This document shows, one piece after another, positions 11,963-24,479 of a stretch of 64,000 nucleotides of DNA. The stretch is from Armillaria gallica. Taxonomy: Eukaryota > Basidiomycota > Agaricomycetes > Agaricales > Physalacriaceae. The notes beneath the pieces were generated by a model. The model did not search any database and was not told where the DNA came from. It saw only the letters and a program-made list of their open reading frames with translations. Each line of letters opens with the position of its first letter. Position 1 is the stretch's first letter. The position numbers and the translations under genes were made by a program. The DNA is taken from positions 930,001-994,000 of the forward strand of contig JBANDB010000009.1 of NCBI GenBank assembly GCA_037576215.1. Direction: 5' to 3'.

Positions 11963-13098
11963 ATGATCTTCTTCAACGTCTTTTTACTAGCCCAAGCAGC
12001 TTTTTCCCTCGGTGAACCAATCTTACGCTCGCAGACGAGGAGCACAGAGCGTGACGTCGATGGTTGGCAGGCGTTATACGATGGAAACAAGAATTTCCGT
12101 ACAGAGATGGAATCGTCACACCCAGGATTGCTCGAAGACTTGGCTGTGAATGGACAACGTGAGTGCCTGTTGCATATACAGTCTTGAATATCATCTCACG
12201 GATTGGAAACAGATCCAGAATTTATGTTCCTTGGGTGTTCTGATAGCCGGTACGTTATGCTCAGCAGTGATCCTAGAATGCTATTGAGGGTAGGCGCAGT
12301 GTCAGCGAAGGAACTATCTTCGATGCGCTCCCTGGGATGTTGTTTGCGGAAAGGAATATAGCAAACCAATACAGTGAGAATGATAGGAATACGTGAGATA
12401 TCTTCCGTCGTCCTTGCATCATCGTAACATTCGTTATAGGAATGCGGTCATGTCATACGCCGTGGAGAGCCTGGACGTCCAGCATATCATCGTCATGGGC
12501 CATCAAGGCTGCGGTGGTGCATCAGCAGCCGTGGGACACCGCTGATTTTGCAGTGCAAGAATGGATCCTCCCTTTGAGAAAATTATACGCTGAATCAGAC
12601 AGGTACGCATGAAGCGATATCGTTGCTGTAGCCTGGTACTGAATCAGACAGCAGACCTGAGATCGTCGAGTACAGGAACCAGTACCCCGGAGGCGTCAAC
12701 GTTCCTAAACCAACCCTTCACGATCGTAAGCCTTGCATGCATATTGGTTGTCTGTGTTTACAGCGTTTGATGATGACCTATAGCCGTTCTCCGTGCAATG
12801 GTGGAAGAGAATGTCAAACAGACTGTCTCAAAGATTGCTTCGTCGCAGCTGATTGAAGAGGTTAGTAAAAGAAAGTCGTGTGTTTATCCGTCAACGTCTC
12901 ATGGATATCATGCAGCGCTACAGCAACTCCACTAAGTCCGCGGTCTTTATCCATGGATTGGTGTATGATGTGGAGAATGGTGAGATAACGAATCTGGATG
13001 TTTCTGTTGGGCCTCCAGGGATACGTATTCCTCCGGTCCCCTTCCCACACCGTAAGGCCCCCGCGAAAGTTTTCACGGTTCAATCTTACGGACCGTAA
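11963..13098 (+). pseudogene. beta-carbonic anhydrase, frameshifted copy
   Basis: Seven exons line up with the intact copy at 25079: 11963-12158, 12213-12249, 12300-12392, 12440-12602, one starting near 12656, one ending at the GTTAGT donor before 12865, and a last exon ending at 13098. Exon 2 carries CSDSR and exon 4 GHQGCGG, the zinc and catalytic motifs of beta-class enzymes. Directly after GHQGCGG, 23 bp present in the other copy (near 25640-25665) are missing, so the frame shifts and meets TGA within a few codons. Splice sites before and after remain good. Exon 1 is slightly longer than in copy 2 (SSHPGLLEDLAVNGQ). Product: at best a truncated protein lacking the second half of the fold. 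Confidence 0.85.
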
Positions 13099-13319
13099 TT
13101 GCTTTTTTTCGGTTGTCATGGGAAGGAAGGAAGTTTTTAAGTTTTGTTAGGAGTAAATACTAGTCCTAAATGAACTATCTTCGTTGCGGCTCCTTTTTTA
13201 AAAAGTAACGAAGTCCGTACTACGGTTCGCTATCCACGCAGTCGTTTGGTTGTACTCTTACAGTGTTGTTAAAAATGAATATTTTAACCTCTTTCATTGA
13301 TCTACTTGGACCATGTACC

Positions 13320-15430
13320 GTGTGTTTCTACGCGCCCTTCATGGTAAGAGTTGCGTGGACGCCACTCTGAATACCGATGGGAACATATAGTACCCTCACC
13401 CGTGCCAGCAGTATTGGATGCCGATGGGATGTATTGAACTCGATAAAATCGCTCGAAGTCAACGAGGGTAATGATGACAGAGGAACTGACGAATATTCAG
13501 AAAGAAAACGGGAGGAGAAATTCGCTGGAGAAGGTAGTGTGTTTTCCGCTGGAAAATGCAGCGAAGTGTCAGAGATCGACTTGGTTGGCTTCGTACTACG
13601 TTGCCTAACAGACACAGGGTGGAATGGAGCTCCAGTTGCGATACTGTGAGAACGGTGTGGCCGGCGGTATGATAATTCTTTGAGTCTGTAAGCTGGCGTG
13701 TCAGGATTGGTTGTATTATCATCTGCATAGGGAGTCAATATTGGGCCAAGAAAACCGATGATTTTACGCACACACTCTTTCAACTGCCTCCGCAGCTCTA
13801 CATTAAAAAGGCGGGCGTGCACCATACTGTCGAAGTAAGGCCGTCGAGTGCGAAGATTGAAAGAAACCGGTTGGAACAAGACGCCTTATATGTGGGAGGA
13901 GAATGGTCTGTTACGAAGACGAAAGGTATGTCTGGTCCATTGGCCACATCGTTGTACGTTCGGACCCATTACTCGGTTTGTCGCGGATTCAAGTTACTTG
14001 ACAGCTCCACGGCGAAGAGGTAAAGCACGATACGGATACCGTTCGAAGCGAACCATTCAAAACGTGGCCTTTAGCATAGATGACGTAACCATCTGTGCAG
14101 GAATGAGTGTGTGCTATCGACTGTCGCACCGCTATTAGGAAGGACAAAGGACCGCCATAAGCCTGGGTGCTGTGAGCTCAGGCTGTAAATGCTCCGGCCC
14201 GCCCCCGCCGATACTACAGCAACATCAACACACGCCCCGATCAAAGGAAATGGTAGCACGCACTAAGTGTCTATCGATGTATCAGCTATGATAACTGAGA
14301 GCACGAGAAACCTAAGCCTGCCGGACCGACAAAGATGACTGCACGTCGTTTTATGAAACCTCCCGCTTCGTCTACCTGTGAACAAAACGGGCTGCCTTCA
14401 TACTAGCACTGGCAACACATGCCGGGTAACTGATGTGAAGGTGCCGATCCGGTCCGTATACCCACCATCGGAAGTTTGCACCCACACGAGTCCACAATGA
14501 AGTGAAGTACTCCCCCCCTGAGCGTGGTGCAAGATCGAAAAGGTGCCGTCATGTCGCAACTGTAGGCCAACGAGGTCAAGGATGATCTTTTACCAATCAT
14601 TCTAGTGCAATGGTCCGCTGAGAGACTACAGAAGGCCAGCCTTTGTATGGGTCAATGAAGCGCTGTCATCGCAATGACGCAAAAGGGAGCCGATTTTGCT
14701 GGGACGAGAGTAAAGAGAGCGCCAACAGAGATACAGGGGGCTGAAGACTGGCATCGCATGGTATTGACCGTTTCATGGCGAATGGGTGCATCACACACCC
14801 GCCAGACCGGTCCCATCTCGCATGTTACCAACTCGGTGTACTGCGGTCAAATGTGGCCAGAAATATTGGGTGATAGGCATCTAGGCATGTATTCTGTAGC
14901 TGGAAGGGATCGACGACAGAGCTCGCTCAGCGACAACACTTTTCGGTTCACGAGCTTTCGGGAATGACCTCGTTGGTGCTTCTCAGATGCCAACGCAGAC
15001 TCAGGAACCAGAACTGAAGCCTGCATCCAGTCGTTGCACATGAGGCGATGACTAGATTTTCGTTAGCCCACCTCGTCTCTTCAGAATGGCTTCGTCATAC
15101 CTTGATACCCTCGGCGTCTCTGCGCTGTACCACTTCGATCAATATTTCCCCGCCTGTAGTCCTCTAGCTTTCGCCGTCGTCCGATAACTCCCGTCTCTTG
15201 TGGAGCTTGTATCCGGTTCCGTCACTCTCGCCGCCGTGCTTGACGATGCAGGCAGGAAGAATGCGGTGAATGCGCGTATCAAAGAGCATCGCGCGGCTTA
15301 GTCCCAAGTCATAGTACCGTGCTGATGCTGCGACTATGAGCAGGTTTCTTCGGCTGGTAGAGATGCCCTCGAGTGTTTTTGCAGACGCACATGCATCATG
15401 TCGCAGGTACACTATGACCGTCACTCCAAT
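13320..15430. repeat. family A low-copy repeat, copy 2
   Basis: Begins right after the carbonic anhydrase pseudogene with a segment (13330-13830) that recurs after the intact gene at 26470-26880. It continues with the common A landmarks (CATCGTTGTACGTTCGGAC near 13949, TCGGAAGTTTGCACCCACAC near 14469, ATACCTTGATACC near 15097). It is truncated at about 15430 relative to copies 1, 3 and 4. A minus-strand frame of 183 codons (13879-13328) has a half-length counterpart at 26791-26450 and may be a 3' exon of the putative A gene. Confidence 0.6.
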
Positions 15431-15759
15431 TTTCTCGCTCTAAAGATCGCAAAGCGTCGTTCAAGATCCTGGTGCATAATAGTCGTAGATTTCAGGCTGA
15501 AGAGATGCTGTCAATGTGGGTAAAAGCAAAGATTATCCCACTCTCGAAGTCACTGTGGCGTGGGAAGGTCACGGCCATAACAAGGCCGCTCCCGTAAGCT
15601 CCCTGTACTTAACAGCTTCAATGATCAATATGGACTCAACATCGCCTTCTGCTGTATTTACCTTAACAGCATCTGGTGCTTATATCTATAAAGACCCGCT
15701 AGACAGAGTTTCCGGTGGTGCCCATCTCTCTCGCTCTCTCTGCTTAGCCCGGAAGTTGA

Positions 15760-17033
15760 TCCTTTCCATCCACCTTACGCTGCGGTGTACATGACCAAAC
15801 CGTAGACACTACGACGTCGCTCCTCGGTATCCACCCCGCCTGCCCTCCAACCGCCGCCACACAGGGGCATGCACCAGTCCGTGTACTACCACCGCCAGGA
15901 CTCGTCCGTCTACCAACCCTCCCTTGCCTCCACCACAACATGCCCTACCTCCCGCCACGCGACACGGACCACTACTCGAACCACTCCTTGTTTGGGCCCC
16001 GTCGCTCTATAAGTTCGACCCGTCACATTCTCATCAGGTACTACCCTTACTGCACATCCGGCAGCATACCTCATCTGCGAGTGTGTCTTGTTGTATAGCG
16101 CGACTTTGCAATTAGACGTACCAACAGCGATCTTCCAAGGTTTGGCCGATACAGGTGAGAAAAAAGTGTATCTCTTCGTCCAGATACCTGTTCATAATCT
16201 ACTAGAAAGCAGGTGAACATCGATATGGAATGAAAAGGACTCTACAAATCGAAACGCCATTTTTCTAGGTACTGTGACTCATTTACCATTGCGGGGATGA
16301 GACGGTGGCAACGGGTATGCATGAGTCAAGACCCATCACACCGATGAAACTTGGAATGACAAGCTGGAGGAGCGAAGAACTTCAGGCGCTACTGTGCCGG
16401 TGTCGGCTGAATCCCGCATGATGTCGACTTCCCAGCGTAACATCTCTCTCTCATCGGAAAAGATCATATCCTAGGAATACCGCCATCAGTACAACCTCAA
16501 TGGTAGAGAAACAAGCGCTAGCGCCTGGCCAACCTCCATATCTGCTCTCACAGCCTCAGCTCCCTGTTGACCTTCCCTGGCGCCCTCCAAAACCTTTCTC
16601 ATTGTTGAGATGTACATTAACCACGAGCGGCAGTTCCACCAGGAGAAGGCACGGTCTGCGACGCGCAGATCTTGGGATAAGGTAAGCGACCTGAGCTTGA
16701 ACCTATGTCAGCGTATATCAGCATGCCATGCATTTTTATAGGCGCAAAGCAAAATCATACTTCAGGAGCTCTGCCTTGAATTTGGACCGTCTGAACAGGT
16801 GCTTACGGTCATCTAATATGGTCATCGCTTCGTCAACTGTCGTCGAGAAATTGCGAACTGCGGTACTCGGCTTCCAACGTGAGATATTAAAACGCAGGGC
16901 AACGTGGCTAGGGACGAGAAGGACAAGGATGGTGGAAAGCCATACTGGGGATACCATCGAAGTGAGCAAGTACACTATCATGTCGGATCTGCAAGTATCT
17001 GCCATCGATACTCGAGCGATAGTCAGAGGGTAA
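15760..17033 (+). other. possible decayed gene with plausible introns
   Basis: CT-rich sequence with TATAAAG at about 15687 precedes coding-like stretches in shifting frames (MHQSVYYHRQDSSVYQP from 15870, then YLPPRDTDHYSNHSLFGPRR in another frame). Further on, MYINHERQFHQEKARSATRR near 16610 joins across a clean GTAAGC..TTATAG intron (16682-16740) to AQSKIILQELCLEFGPSEQ, ending at another GT. The match of frame and splice sites suggests a once-real plus-strand gene. Frames are broken upstream and I do not recognise the product. Confidence 0.3.
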
Positions 17034-17035
17034 GG

Positions 17036-18900
17036 GAATATGTACGTTGGTGCACCAGATGAATGGACGATCTGGGTGTTATCTACGGTTATACCATTTG
17101 GTATTATACTCTACTACTCCGAGTCTGCACTGCCTCTCTACAGCCGTAGTGCGTGGCTGTTAAATTCACGTCCACACTTTTCATTACAATATCGATAATC
17201 CGGATCAACTTGCTCGTTTGTCGCGCTGTGGTCTTTTGGTAACGGCATTTAGGTATGGTCAGCCGGTATCTGAACTGTGTTCTAGCATCGAGCATTGTAT
17301 TCCGACCACCTTGCCGTCAGTTCAGGCTACTGCTCAGAGAAACGGGCCATGGCCAACAATCTTTGTCCGGAAATTAGAGCCAGCCTAAGACATATAAACG
17401 GGCTCAGAAGATTAGGTAGATGAGGGGCTGGGCTGCTCCAATTGTTCGGATTGTCTAGATTTAGCATATTGGTGATGCCACTGCTCCACAAAGATCAGAA
17501 TTGTCGCCGCTGGCCAAACAGCATATTTACAGCGTCCGGCATGTACAGAGAAATTTAGTATTCTTTCACTAGATACCACCACTTCGAAGATTAAAGGCCC
17601 GGGAATCGATGACTTTCTTGGGAAGATGTGACAGAAAACTTGAGCCACGATACAACCCATGAATTGGCTCCTGTCGTGAAATCTGAGGATGATTCGAAGT
17701 CATTACTGAATCACGCACTGGCAGCACATTAGGCCGGCCGTAAAATACAAGAACGGAATGGATGACATCCGTGGCTGAATATAATGCATCTCAACAGCTC
17801 GGGGTCCAAGGGAGGCTTTGTATAGGCTTCACCACACTGCGACAGAGTTACTCTACTGCTTGCATTCTGACGTGTGAATCCTGGCAATCATATTGCATTG
17901 AAGATGGTAAACAGACGGACCTATTAGCGATCTACGGTGAACGTTCGCGTTGCTCTCATGACTGTCCCGCCATCATACTAGCTCAGTCGAGGTGACAGCC
18001 TAATGTCCGAGTTCAATCCTTTTGACGAGTAAAACAGTTTAGCATCATCAATAAGGAAGTTAAGACGAGACTTTACTACTCAGTGCGAACACCCCCTCGT
18101 ACTCATTTGGTCCACATTCACTTGATGACAAAGCCGGCCTTGCAAGTTTGATGCAGACAAAGTGAAAGACGGCAAAGAGTGCTGCGACGAAGAGGAGCAT
18201 CAGGATTTGCAAGATATGTAGATGCTTGCGGCTTCAATGGTGTGCAGCTAGAACTTGCATATGGGAAAAAGGCAGTGCAAAGACGCAAATAATAGAAAGG
18301 TGAACGCCTGTCTCATCATGCGGAAGAACTCGGTCGCTTGGAGAGGGAGAAACCATGGCCTGCGGTAGTACTGTCAGAAATCGTGGTATGACGTACAAAG
18401 AAGAATAACACATAGGACTCCCAGTAAGATGATAACGTTCGAGGGAAAAAGCAAGACATCCGTGTCTCGGGACGCTCTCATTTATTGTGCCTGCAAGTGC
18501 TTAAAGTCCTGATCTGCTGGGAACCCAGATGATACATGGGAGACAGACATTCATCAATAGTACCATCTCCTGCAGACGTTGAGAGACCATAGTCTGTATG
18601 CCATCCACTCGGCATGACGACCAAGGAATGACCTAATCAAGATTTGGTCACCAGACAGAAAGAAAGAGAGTAATGGCGACCTACCACAAAGCAGGTACAA
18701 TTTGAGGGACGTGCAGATACGGTGTCGCAACGTTAATCCTAACAACCGTGTAGCAGCTGTGGCGACTTAAGGTAACGAACTTCGATTGTACGGCACAGAT
18801 CTCTCAGCGCTAGTAGACCATTATCGGGCTGCGCTACTCACACAAATCACAGAGAAAAGTAAGAGATCGACGAGTCTCCATCATACGGCGATGTTTTTTT
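17036..18900. other. anonymous unique sequence
   Basis: No recognisable gene or repeat. A short minus-strand hydrophobic start near 18450 (VIILLGVLCVILL) next to a GTACGT donor hints at an old membrane-protein gene, but no continuous model could be built. Confidence 0.3.
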
Positions 18901-19080
18901 TGTGATGGGCATCTAATTTCATTTGGATGCTGATCTATGGTCACATCGTTGTACTTTCCGAACCCTTGCTCGGTTTGTCATAGCTTCAAGTTACTTGACA
19001 GTAGCTCCACGACAATGAGGTAGAGCACGGAACGGATAGCACTTGAAGCGAACCACTCGAAACGTGCCATTTCCAGGGCA
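18900..19080. repeat. family A repeat, short fragment
   Basis: Contains the CACATCGTTGTAC..CTCGGTTTGTC..TCAAGTTACTTGACAG block common to all A copies, followed by the GAAGCGAACCA segment. On the minus strand it reads ARFEWFASSAIRSVLYLIVV, the most open version of this peptide in the window. LINE sequence interrupts the rest of the A unit. Confidence 0.6.
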
Positions 19081-19101
19081 AGTAGTAGTAGTAGTAGTAG
19101 T
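19080..19101. repeat. AGT trinucleotide microsatellite
   Basis: About seven perfect AGT units next to the family A fragment. A simple tandem repeat. Confidence 0.9.
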
Positions 19102-19282
19102 CGCACTGGCAAGCGGTCCCTATTAAGGGAACAGCCAATGTTTTCTGCGCCGTTGTTGGCAAACAAGGCAACATCGCAGACCACGAAGAACCCCTGCCGC
19201 TGTGAACATCGCATTGGTTGTCCGGACCAAGCGCATCTCACGGAGTTGGATGACTTCGTAGGGACTTAGATACATATGTGAA

Positions 19283-19756
19283 TTACTCCTGTATTGCAGG
19301 ACTATCTGTCCATGATGTTAAAGGCGCTACATAAACAGGTACGTCGTTGTAAATAGCAAAGACATCATGTATAAATTTTGCGAGCAAAGCCTCTATGTCG
19401 GATACCCTGAGCAGAAACCACAACTGTTCAGTCAGGGAACAAGGAGAGGACCAGAGATCAGTGATTTCTGGGATAAGCGCAGTGATGTCTTCAATGAAAC
19501 GACGACGTCGACGAGAAAGACCGTCGTTAGCGCGGCATTCGAGCAACGCGTGAGGTTCATCCTCTACCATGACCCTGCAAAAGCGGCAGAGACGCCATCG
19601 GCGAGGGACAAAAGGGCGATAACGTTCCTTCCATCGTAGAACCTCAATCCCAAGCGTGTGAGCCGACATAAGGAGTCGAGTGAATGCTTTACGGTGCGCG
19701 GGGACAGGCAAATTTAAATAAGTCTTGTAAGCAGCAGGCTCAGGAGACTTTGCCAT
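19283..19756 (-). mobile_element. LINE (Tad-like) 3' ORF end
   Basis: A 157-codon open frame on the minus strand that matches the C-terminal tail of Tad-type LINE polyproteins. It has a VPAHRKAFTRLLMSAHTLG stretch, a RPFVPRRWRLCRFC segment and the cysteine-histidine knuckle C-x2-C-x7-H-x4-C (CRFC..EDEPHALLEC). The reverse transcriptase and endonuclease parts are absent, as expected of a 5'-truncated insertion. No poly-A tail was identified. Confidence 0.8.
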
Positions 19757-19794
19757 GAACTTTACAAGCCCGCGAGGAATAGGGATATCATTGT

Positions 19795-20150
19795 GGATGA
19801 CTTCGAAGGGACATGATACATATGTGTGTGTTGCTCCGGACTATCTGTCCATAATGCTAAATACGCTACATACACAGGTATGTCATTGTAAATAGCCAAG
19901 AACATCATCATAGTTTGCGAAACCCTCTACATCGGATACCCTGAGCAGAAACTGCAACTGTCCAATCAGGGAACAAGGAGAGGGCCAGTGATTTCTGGGA
20001 TCACCACAGTGATGTCTTGAATGAAACAATGAGACTCTGAGAGGGACCGTCGTTAGCGTGGCATTCGAGCAACGCATGAGGCTCATCAGTCATCCTCTGC
20101 ATGACATTGCAAAAACGGCAGAGATGCCATCGGCGAGCGAGATATCAGAC
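19795..20150 (-). repeat. degenerate tandem copy of the LINE 3' end
   Basis: Parallels 19255-19640 with small indels (shared GACTATCTGTCCAT, TCGGATACCCTGAGCAGAAAC and TGATTTCTGGGAT segments) but is shorter and frameshifted. The knuckle region is partly lost. Two adjacent, unequally decayed copies suggest local duplication or two insertions. Confidence 0.65.
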
Positions 20151-20439
20151 CGTGTGGTCACTGGAGAAGTAGCGGGAGAAGGTTCCTCGAGCTACGGTCA
20201 CAGTGGCCTCGTGCAGCCATGAAACAAAGCAACGAACATTCTACAGTGCTCATTAATGCAATAGATGCAAAAGCATGGCAACGAGGGGTGATCCAGGTGC
20301 GGGATAGCGAACGAACATTCTGAGACATTTTCCGCTTGAGCGAAAAGGAGTCTAAATGTTGCGCTAGCCCAATATGCACCCTTCCAATGATCAACGAAAG
20401 ATGCTAGCCAAGCTTTGCATGCATGTTGCAAGCACATTT
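20151..20439. other. unassigned spacer between LINE tail and family A copy 3
   Basis: Holds an 83-codon minus-strand frame (20449-20198) without recognisable motifs. Nothing else seen. Confidence 0.3.
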
Positions 20440-22560
20440 GAGAGGGCAAGTCTACGGTAGAATGGTATGGATGACGTAATCATATGCCCAGAACAAGTAT
20501 CATCATGTGCTGCCGTCGATCGACCGCCGTTAGGAAGGACCATAAGAGCCGCTTGGGTGCTGTGAGCTGTAAATGCTTCGCCCCCACCGATACTACAGCA
20601 ACGTCAGCACCACGCCCCGATTCAAGTAAAAGGCAGCATGTACAACGTGTCCACCGATGTATCGGCTAGCATGTCTGTATGGCTACGAAAAGTCCAAGCC
20701 CGCCGGCCTAGCAACCTCCAGCTAGATTTCCCCTGATGAGACCTCCCTCTTCATCTACCACCATGAACGAAACGGGTTTCCTCCATACGAGTACTGTGCA
20801 TGCCGGGCAACTGCCGTACATCCAGGTACCGATCCGGTCCATATACACAACGTTGGAAGTTTGGATCTACACGGATCCACAATAAAGGGCTGCCTTGAGT
20901 GCGCTACGAGCAAGACGGATCATTTACCACCGAAGGCGAATGAATACTGTGTCGACGTATCAGCTAAAGATAAATGAAGTGTTGTCGTCGCAATGACACA
21001 TAAAGGGCCGATTTTGGTTTGACAGGGGCAAAGGAATCGCCAGCACGACGGGCTAACTTTGGCACCACAGCATTCCACGGCGAATGAAGAAACCTGTCCA
21101 CCCGCGAGATTTGCCCCATCCCGCACATTTCACCAACGCGGTGTGCGGCGTTCGAGGACATCCAGGAAGATTGGGAGTGGTAGGCATGTAGCTGAAAGGA
21201 ATCGACGACAACACTCCTCGGTTGACGAGCTTTCGAGTAAGGATAGGTCCCGGAATAACTTCTTCGTCGGTCCTTCCCAGAAGCCAACGCAGACCCAGTG
21301 ACCAAAGTATCAGTCGCTGCACATAAAGCAATAACTAGACTTTCGTTAGCTCGTTTCTCCTCGTTAGAATACCTTTGCCATACCTAGATGTTCTCAACGT
21401 CTCCGCATTGAACCACGTCAATCGATATCTCCCAGCCCAAAGTTCTCTGGGTTTGGGCCGGTGTTCGACAACTATCGGCGTTGCCCTTTTATTTTGAATG
21501 CCGCCGCTCCAGGATGGCTTCTATCTGGTTCCGTCACTCTCGCTAACATACTCAACGATGTAGGAAGTTGACGGGGGGTAGTGGCTACGTGTATCGAAGA
21601 ATATGGCGGCATAGTCCCAAATCAGGAAACAGACAATCCACTGCCAGAATCCCCGCTTGCTGCTGGTAGCTATTAGCATACTACCACCGATACTGGAACC
21701 AAAACATACTTTAACGTCCAATATCGCCGATGCCGAGGCCAGTTAACTTGATAAAAGAACTTGATGAAGGAAAGAATCGAGAGAGCGATGAAAGATATCA
21801 TTGCGCCCATCAAGACAGGTCTAGAGACAGGTGGTGAATTTCTGCGCCATTTTTGGAATCAAGTGATACAGAAAACCTTATCGTTTCCTCGTCGTAGACA
21901 TTGTTACAAGGTGACTGGAGCAGTTTGATTTCTTCCTTGGCCGTAATGTTACACCACGCGATGGTCATCGTCTCGAGTTCATCATTGATTTCCTGTTTGA
22001 TGGCCGAGCTACGCCCTGCCTGCTGCTGATGCATGTGGCTGATATCATGTAAGCACAATCTTGTTCGAGATGTGAGCAAAAAGATTTACTCACATCCATA
22101 ATCAATATCCCGCCACTGCCCCTACCCTCATGTCGCAGGCACATCGTGATTCGTAGCCGCCAGTCTTCGATGTCCTCACTCTTCTTGTAGGATCGGACGT
22201 CGCAAGATTCCGATGCGTCGTTCAAGTTGTAATGCATCCAAAAGTGCCGATACAGGTGTCATTTCAAAAGTTCGAACAGAGATGGAGGTAGAAGAAAAAG
22301 ATCTCACTTTTCTGACTAAGCAAGAGCACGTTACGGTTGCTCCGGTAACCAACCATCCGACAGTCCATTTCTGGCGAACGCTCCTAGGCTCAAACAAATC
22401 CATGGGCGTCAGCGGCTCTCGCTGCATCGACAACTCCTGTGTATCCATGCGAGGCGCGCGCGTAAAAATCAAAAATCTGGCCCTGGCATTGGTTGGCAAT
22501 TTCTTTCTGAAGCAATTGCACAAAGTCAAGGAAATACACGCTGGTGAAAAAATTCGATAG
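20440..22560. repeat. family A low-copy repeat, copy 3
   Basis: Aligns with copy 1 from GATGACGTAATCATATG (near 20470) to the CTCTCGCTGCATCGA segment (near 22420). A minus-strand frame (22079-21810) ends in CNNVYDEETIRFSVSLDSKN followed by GAEIHHLSL. The same peptide is recognisable, partly frameshifted, in copy 4 (near 28400-28460) and copy 5 (near 38620-38700). Upstream, a 117-codon frame (22529-22176) ends in ALLDALQLERRIGILRRPI before a GTGAGG donor-like site. Confidence 0.6.
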
Positions 22561-22569
22561 CTTATGATT

Positions 22570-23060
22570 CAATGCAGATTTATCAATTTGTAGCAGTCCC
22601 AGATATGCCGCAGAATTATTTCCCGGTGGATCTATCGACTATCTTTAACGTCTGACGCTCGACCCAGCCGACTTAAACTTTTCTCGAGATAACGTGCATG
22701 ATTTTTGCCTCGTACTAAATTCGCGTTATCCTAGACTGTCCTTCAGGTTTATTACCGAACTATATATTCATTCGTCTCTGTCTGAGGATCTTTTCTAAAT
22801 TCTCCGACACCCATGACAATTCTGTCTGGTCAGGATCGGAAGACAATGTCGACTCTAACAGACGGAGAGCGAGTCCTTCGTCGCTTGGAAGGTAGTGTTA
22901 AGGATCTACAGCGACTTTCGCTCTCCTGAAACTTCGCAGTAATCGAAGGTGCTTTATCTTTTGACGCCCTGAGCTTCTGCCGTAGTTCAGCTTCCTTAGA
23001 CAGGTTGCGTGAATCAGCGATCCTTCTGTGTGGAAGGTGGAAACTCTCGTTCGAGGGTTT
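22570..23060. other. unassigned spacer
   Basis: Contains a minus-strand frame (23084-22830) rich in K, R, S and E (for example LSKEAELRQKLRASKDKAPS) that might be a downstream exon of the neighbouring pseudogene, without a recognisable domain. Confidence 0.3.
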
Positions 23061-23079
23061 GCGATGATGGCTGGATTGA

Positions 23080-23985
23080 ATCATCTTGTCAATATATGAT
23101 GCCGGTTCTCTGTTTCGCTGATTGTTCGTTCTTGCAGTACAACATACGAGGCAGCGACGACATTAGGACCCTCTCTGCAATCGGATGCTCCGAGTATTCC
23201 CGGATCGTCAGGACGCCTTCAATGTGGTAGTATGACTCACTGAGAGAAGACAATAAATTCCGGTACCCTCCCTTCTGACCGACTTCTAACTCAAATGAAA
23301 TGGAGCCCCCGTCAACACGCGTTTGTTCCAAGTTGAATATACTCACAGAAACTCTGAACGACCTGATAAAATACTATTCGCGATATTCTGGGGAGGTCGA
23401 GCCGGAAGTTTAGTTTGATGAGGTAGGCAATACCACCTTTGCCGGATTGCGAGTCGACTTGTCTTGAATCAGGGCTTCGAGGGTCATGCCCAAATCGGTA
23501 GAGTCGACCGGTAAGCGCCTCGTACGTAATACAGGAGTTCGCCATCTCAATGCAGCGGCCGTATATCATATCGTCTAGGCCTCCTGTCCATTTTTGATGA
23601 CAAGCAACCTTCCATACAGTCACTACTAGCCAGGAAACTCAGTTTGGCCGATGCAATCCCAGTTCCCGGAAGAAAACAAGCAAAAGAGGACAGCTCTGCG
23701 AGATAGGTGCGTATGGGGATACAGACTGACCAGAACATTCTTTCACTCGGAATTTTAGCGCCAAAATATCCAATCTGCAGAGATGGTCAGAATGTTGTGC
23801 ACGAACTTCGGAAATCAAGACATATTACCAGATTGGTAAACGCCGATCTTTCGGAGTCGGACCCGGCCTTTTCCCTGGCCGCTTTGACAACTTCCCAAAC
23901 TATATTCGCAGCCAAACAGTCCGAATACGGTCGGTCTCTTGGCCCGTCAGCCACAATGCGAAACCAGAACATTTTTTTCCGGAAT
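23080..23985 (-). pseudogene. 2-isopropylmalate synthase-like pseudogene fragment
   Basis: On the minus strand, ordered peptide blocks in at least three frames resemble fungal alpha-isopropylmalate synthase (first committed step of leucine biosynthesis). The blocks are VVKAAREKAGSDSER (near 23880), [20 protein letters not shown] (near 23600-23665, comparable to the TGIAATELGLLAGADRVEGC type), [14 protein letters not shown] then LDLPR and VVQ (near 23370-23460), and LTIREYSEHPI (near 23180-23211, the regulatory LeuA domain type). The order is correct. The N-terminal catalytic RDGNQ region was not found and the HxH metal motif is not intact. It is a highly diverged relic or a very old pseudogene. 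The VNSQSGKGG-like block is the strongest evidence; the rest is supportive. Confidence 0.5.
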
Positions 23986-24450
23986 CACTTCCAAGGTAGC
24001 CGCGATCTGGCCTGTCCTCGGAGTGTCACGGTTTTCGGCCAGTTCCTTTCCACGGTTCTGTGTTCTCTGGACAAGGCCTTGCACTGCTCAGTCAAAGGAC
24101 CCTCTTAGAACGGGGGATAGTTGGTTCCACATCTGGGACTGAATGCACACGACCCTCGCAAAGCAATACCATCGCCATCAGTCCCGCGGCCTTCTGGAAT
24201 CATGGATGCATCTACGCGGATATAAAGTGTATCCCATACCCGACGAAAGTGGTGCATCTCGCCCATTCTTCCCAAGAGGGCTCTATAAGGAAGCAGATTT
24301 TATTGAATCACGAGTGTGCTAATAAATCATGTTGTATGTTAGATCCCCTTAAGAAATACCTCTACACCCGGATGATCGCTTTTAGACCGTTAGACCTGAG
24401 TCTCGACAAACGGCTTTCCATACTAACTGGCAACATGGGTCTAAAGAAGG
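23986..24450. other. unassigned spacer
   Basis: No confident gene. The 5' part of the isopropylmalate synthase-like relic may extend here on the minus strand. Confidence 0.3.
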
Positions 24451-24479
24451 GCGGGTGCGTGTACTATCAAGATTAAATG

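Noticed and set aside
13328..13879. 183-codon minus-strand frame as an independent gene
   Set aside because: The counterpart at 26450-26791 shares only the last 95 codons and no domain is recognisable; kept as part of repeat family A instead.
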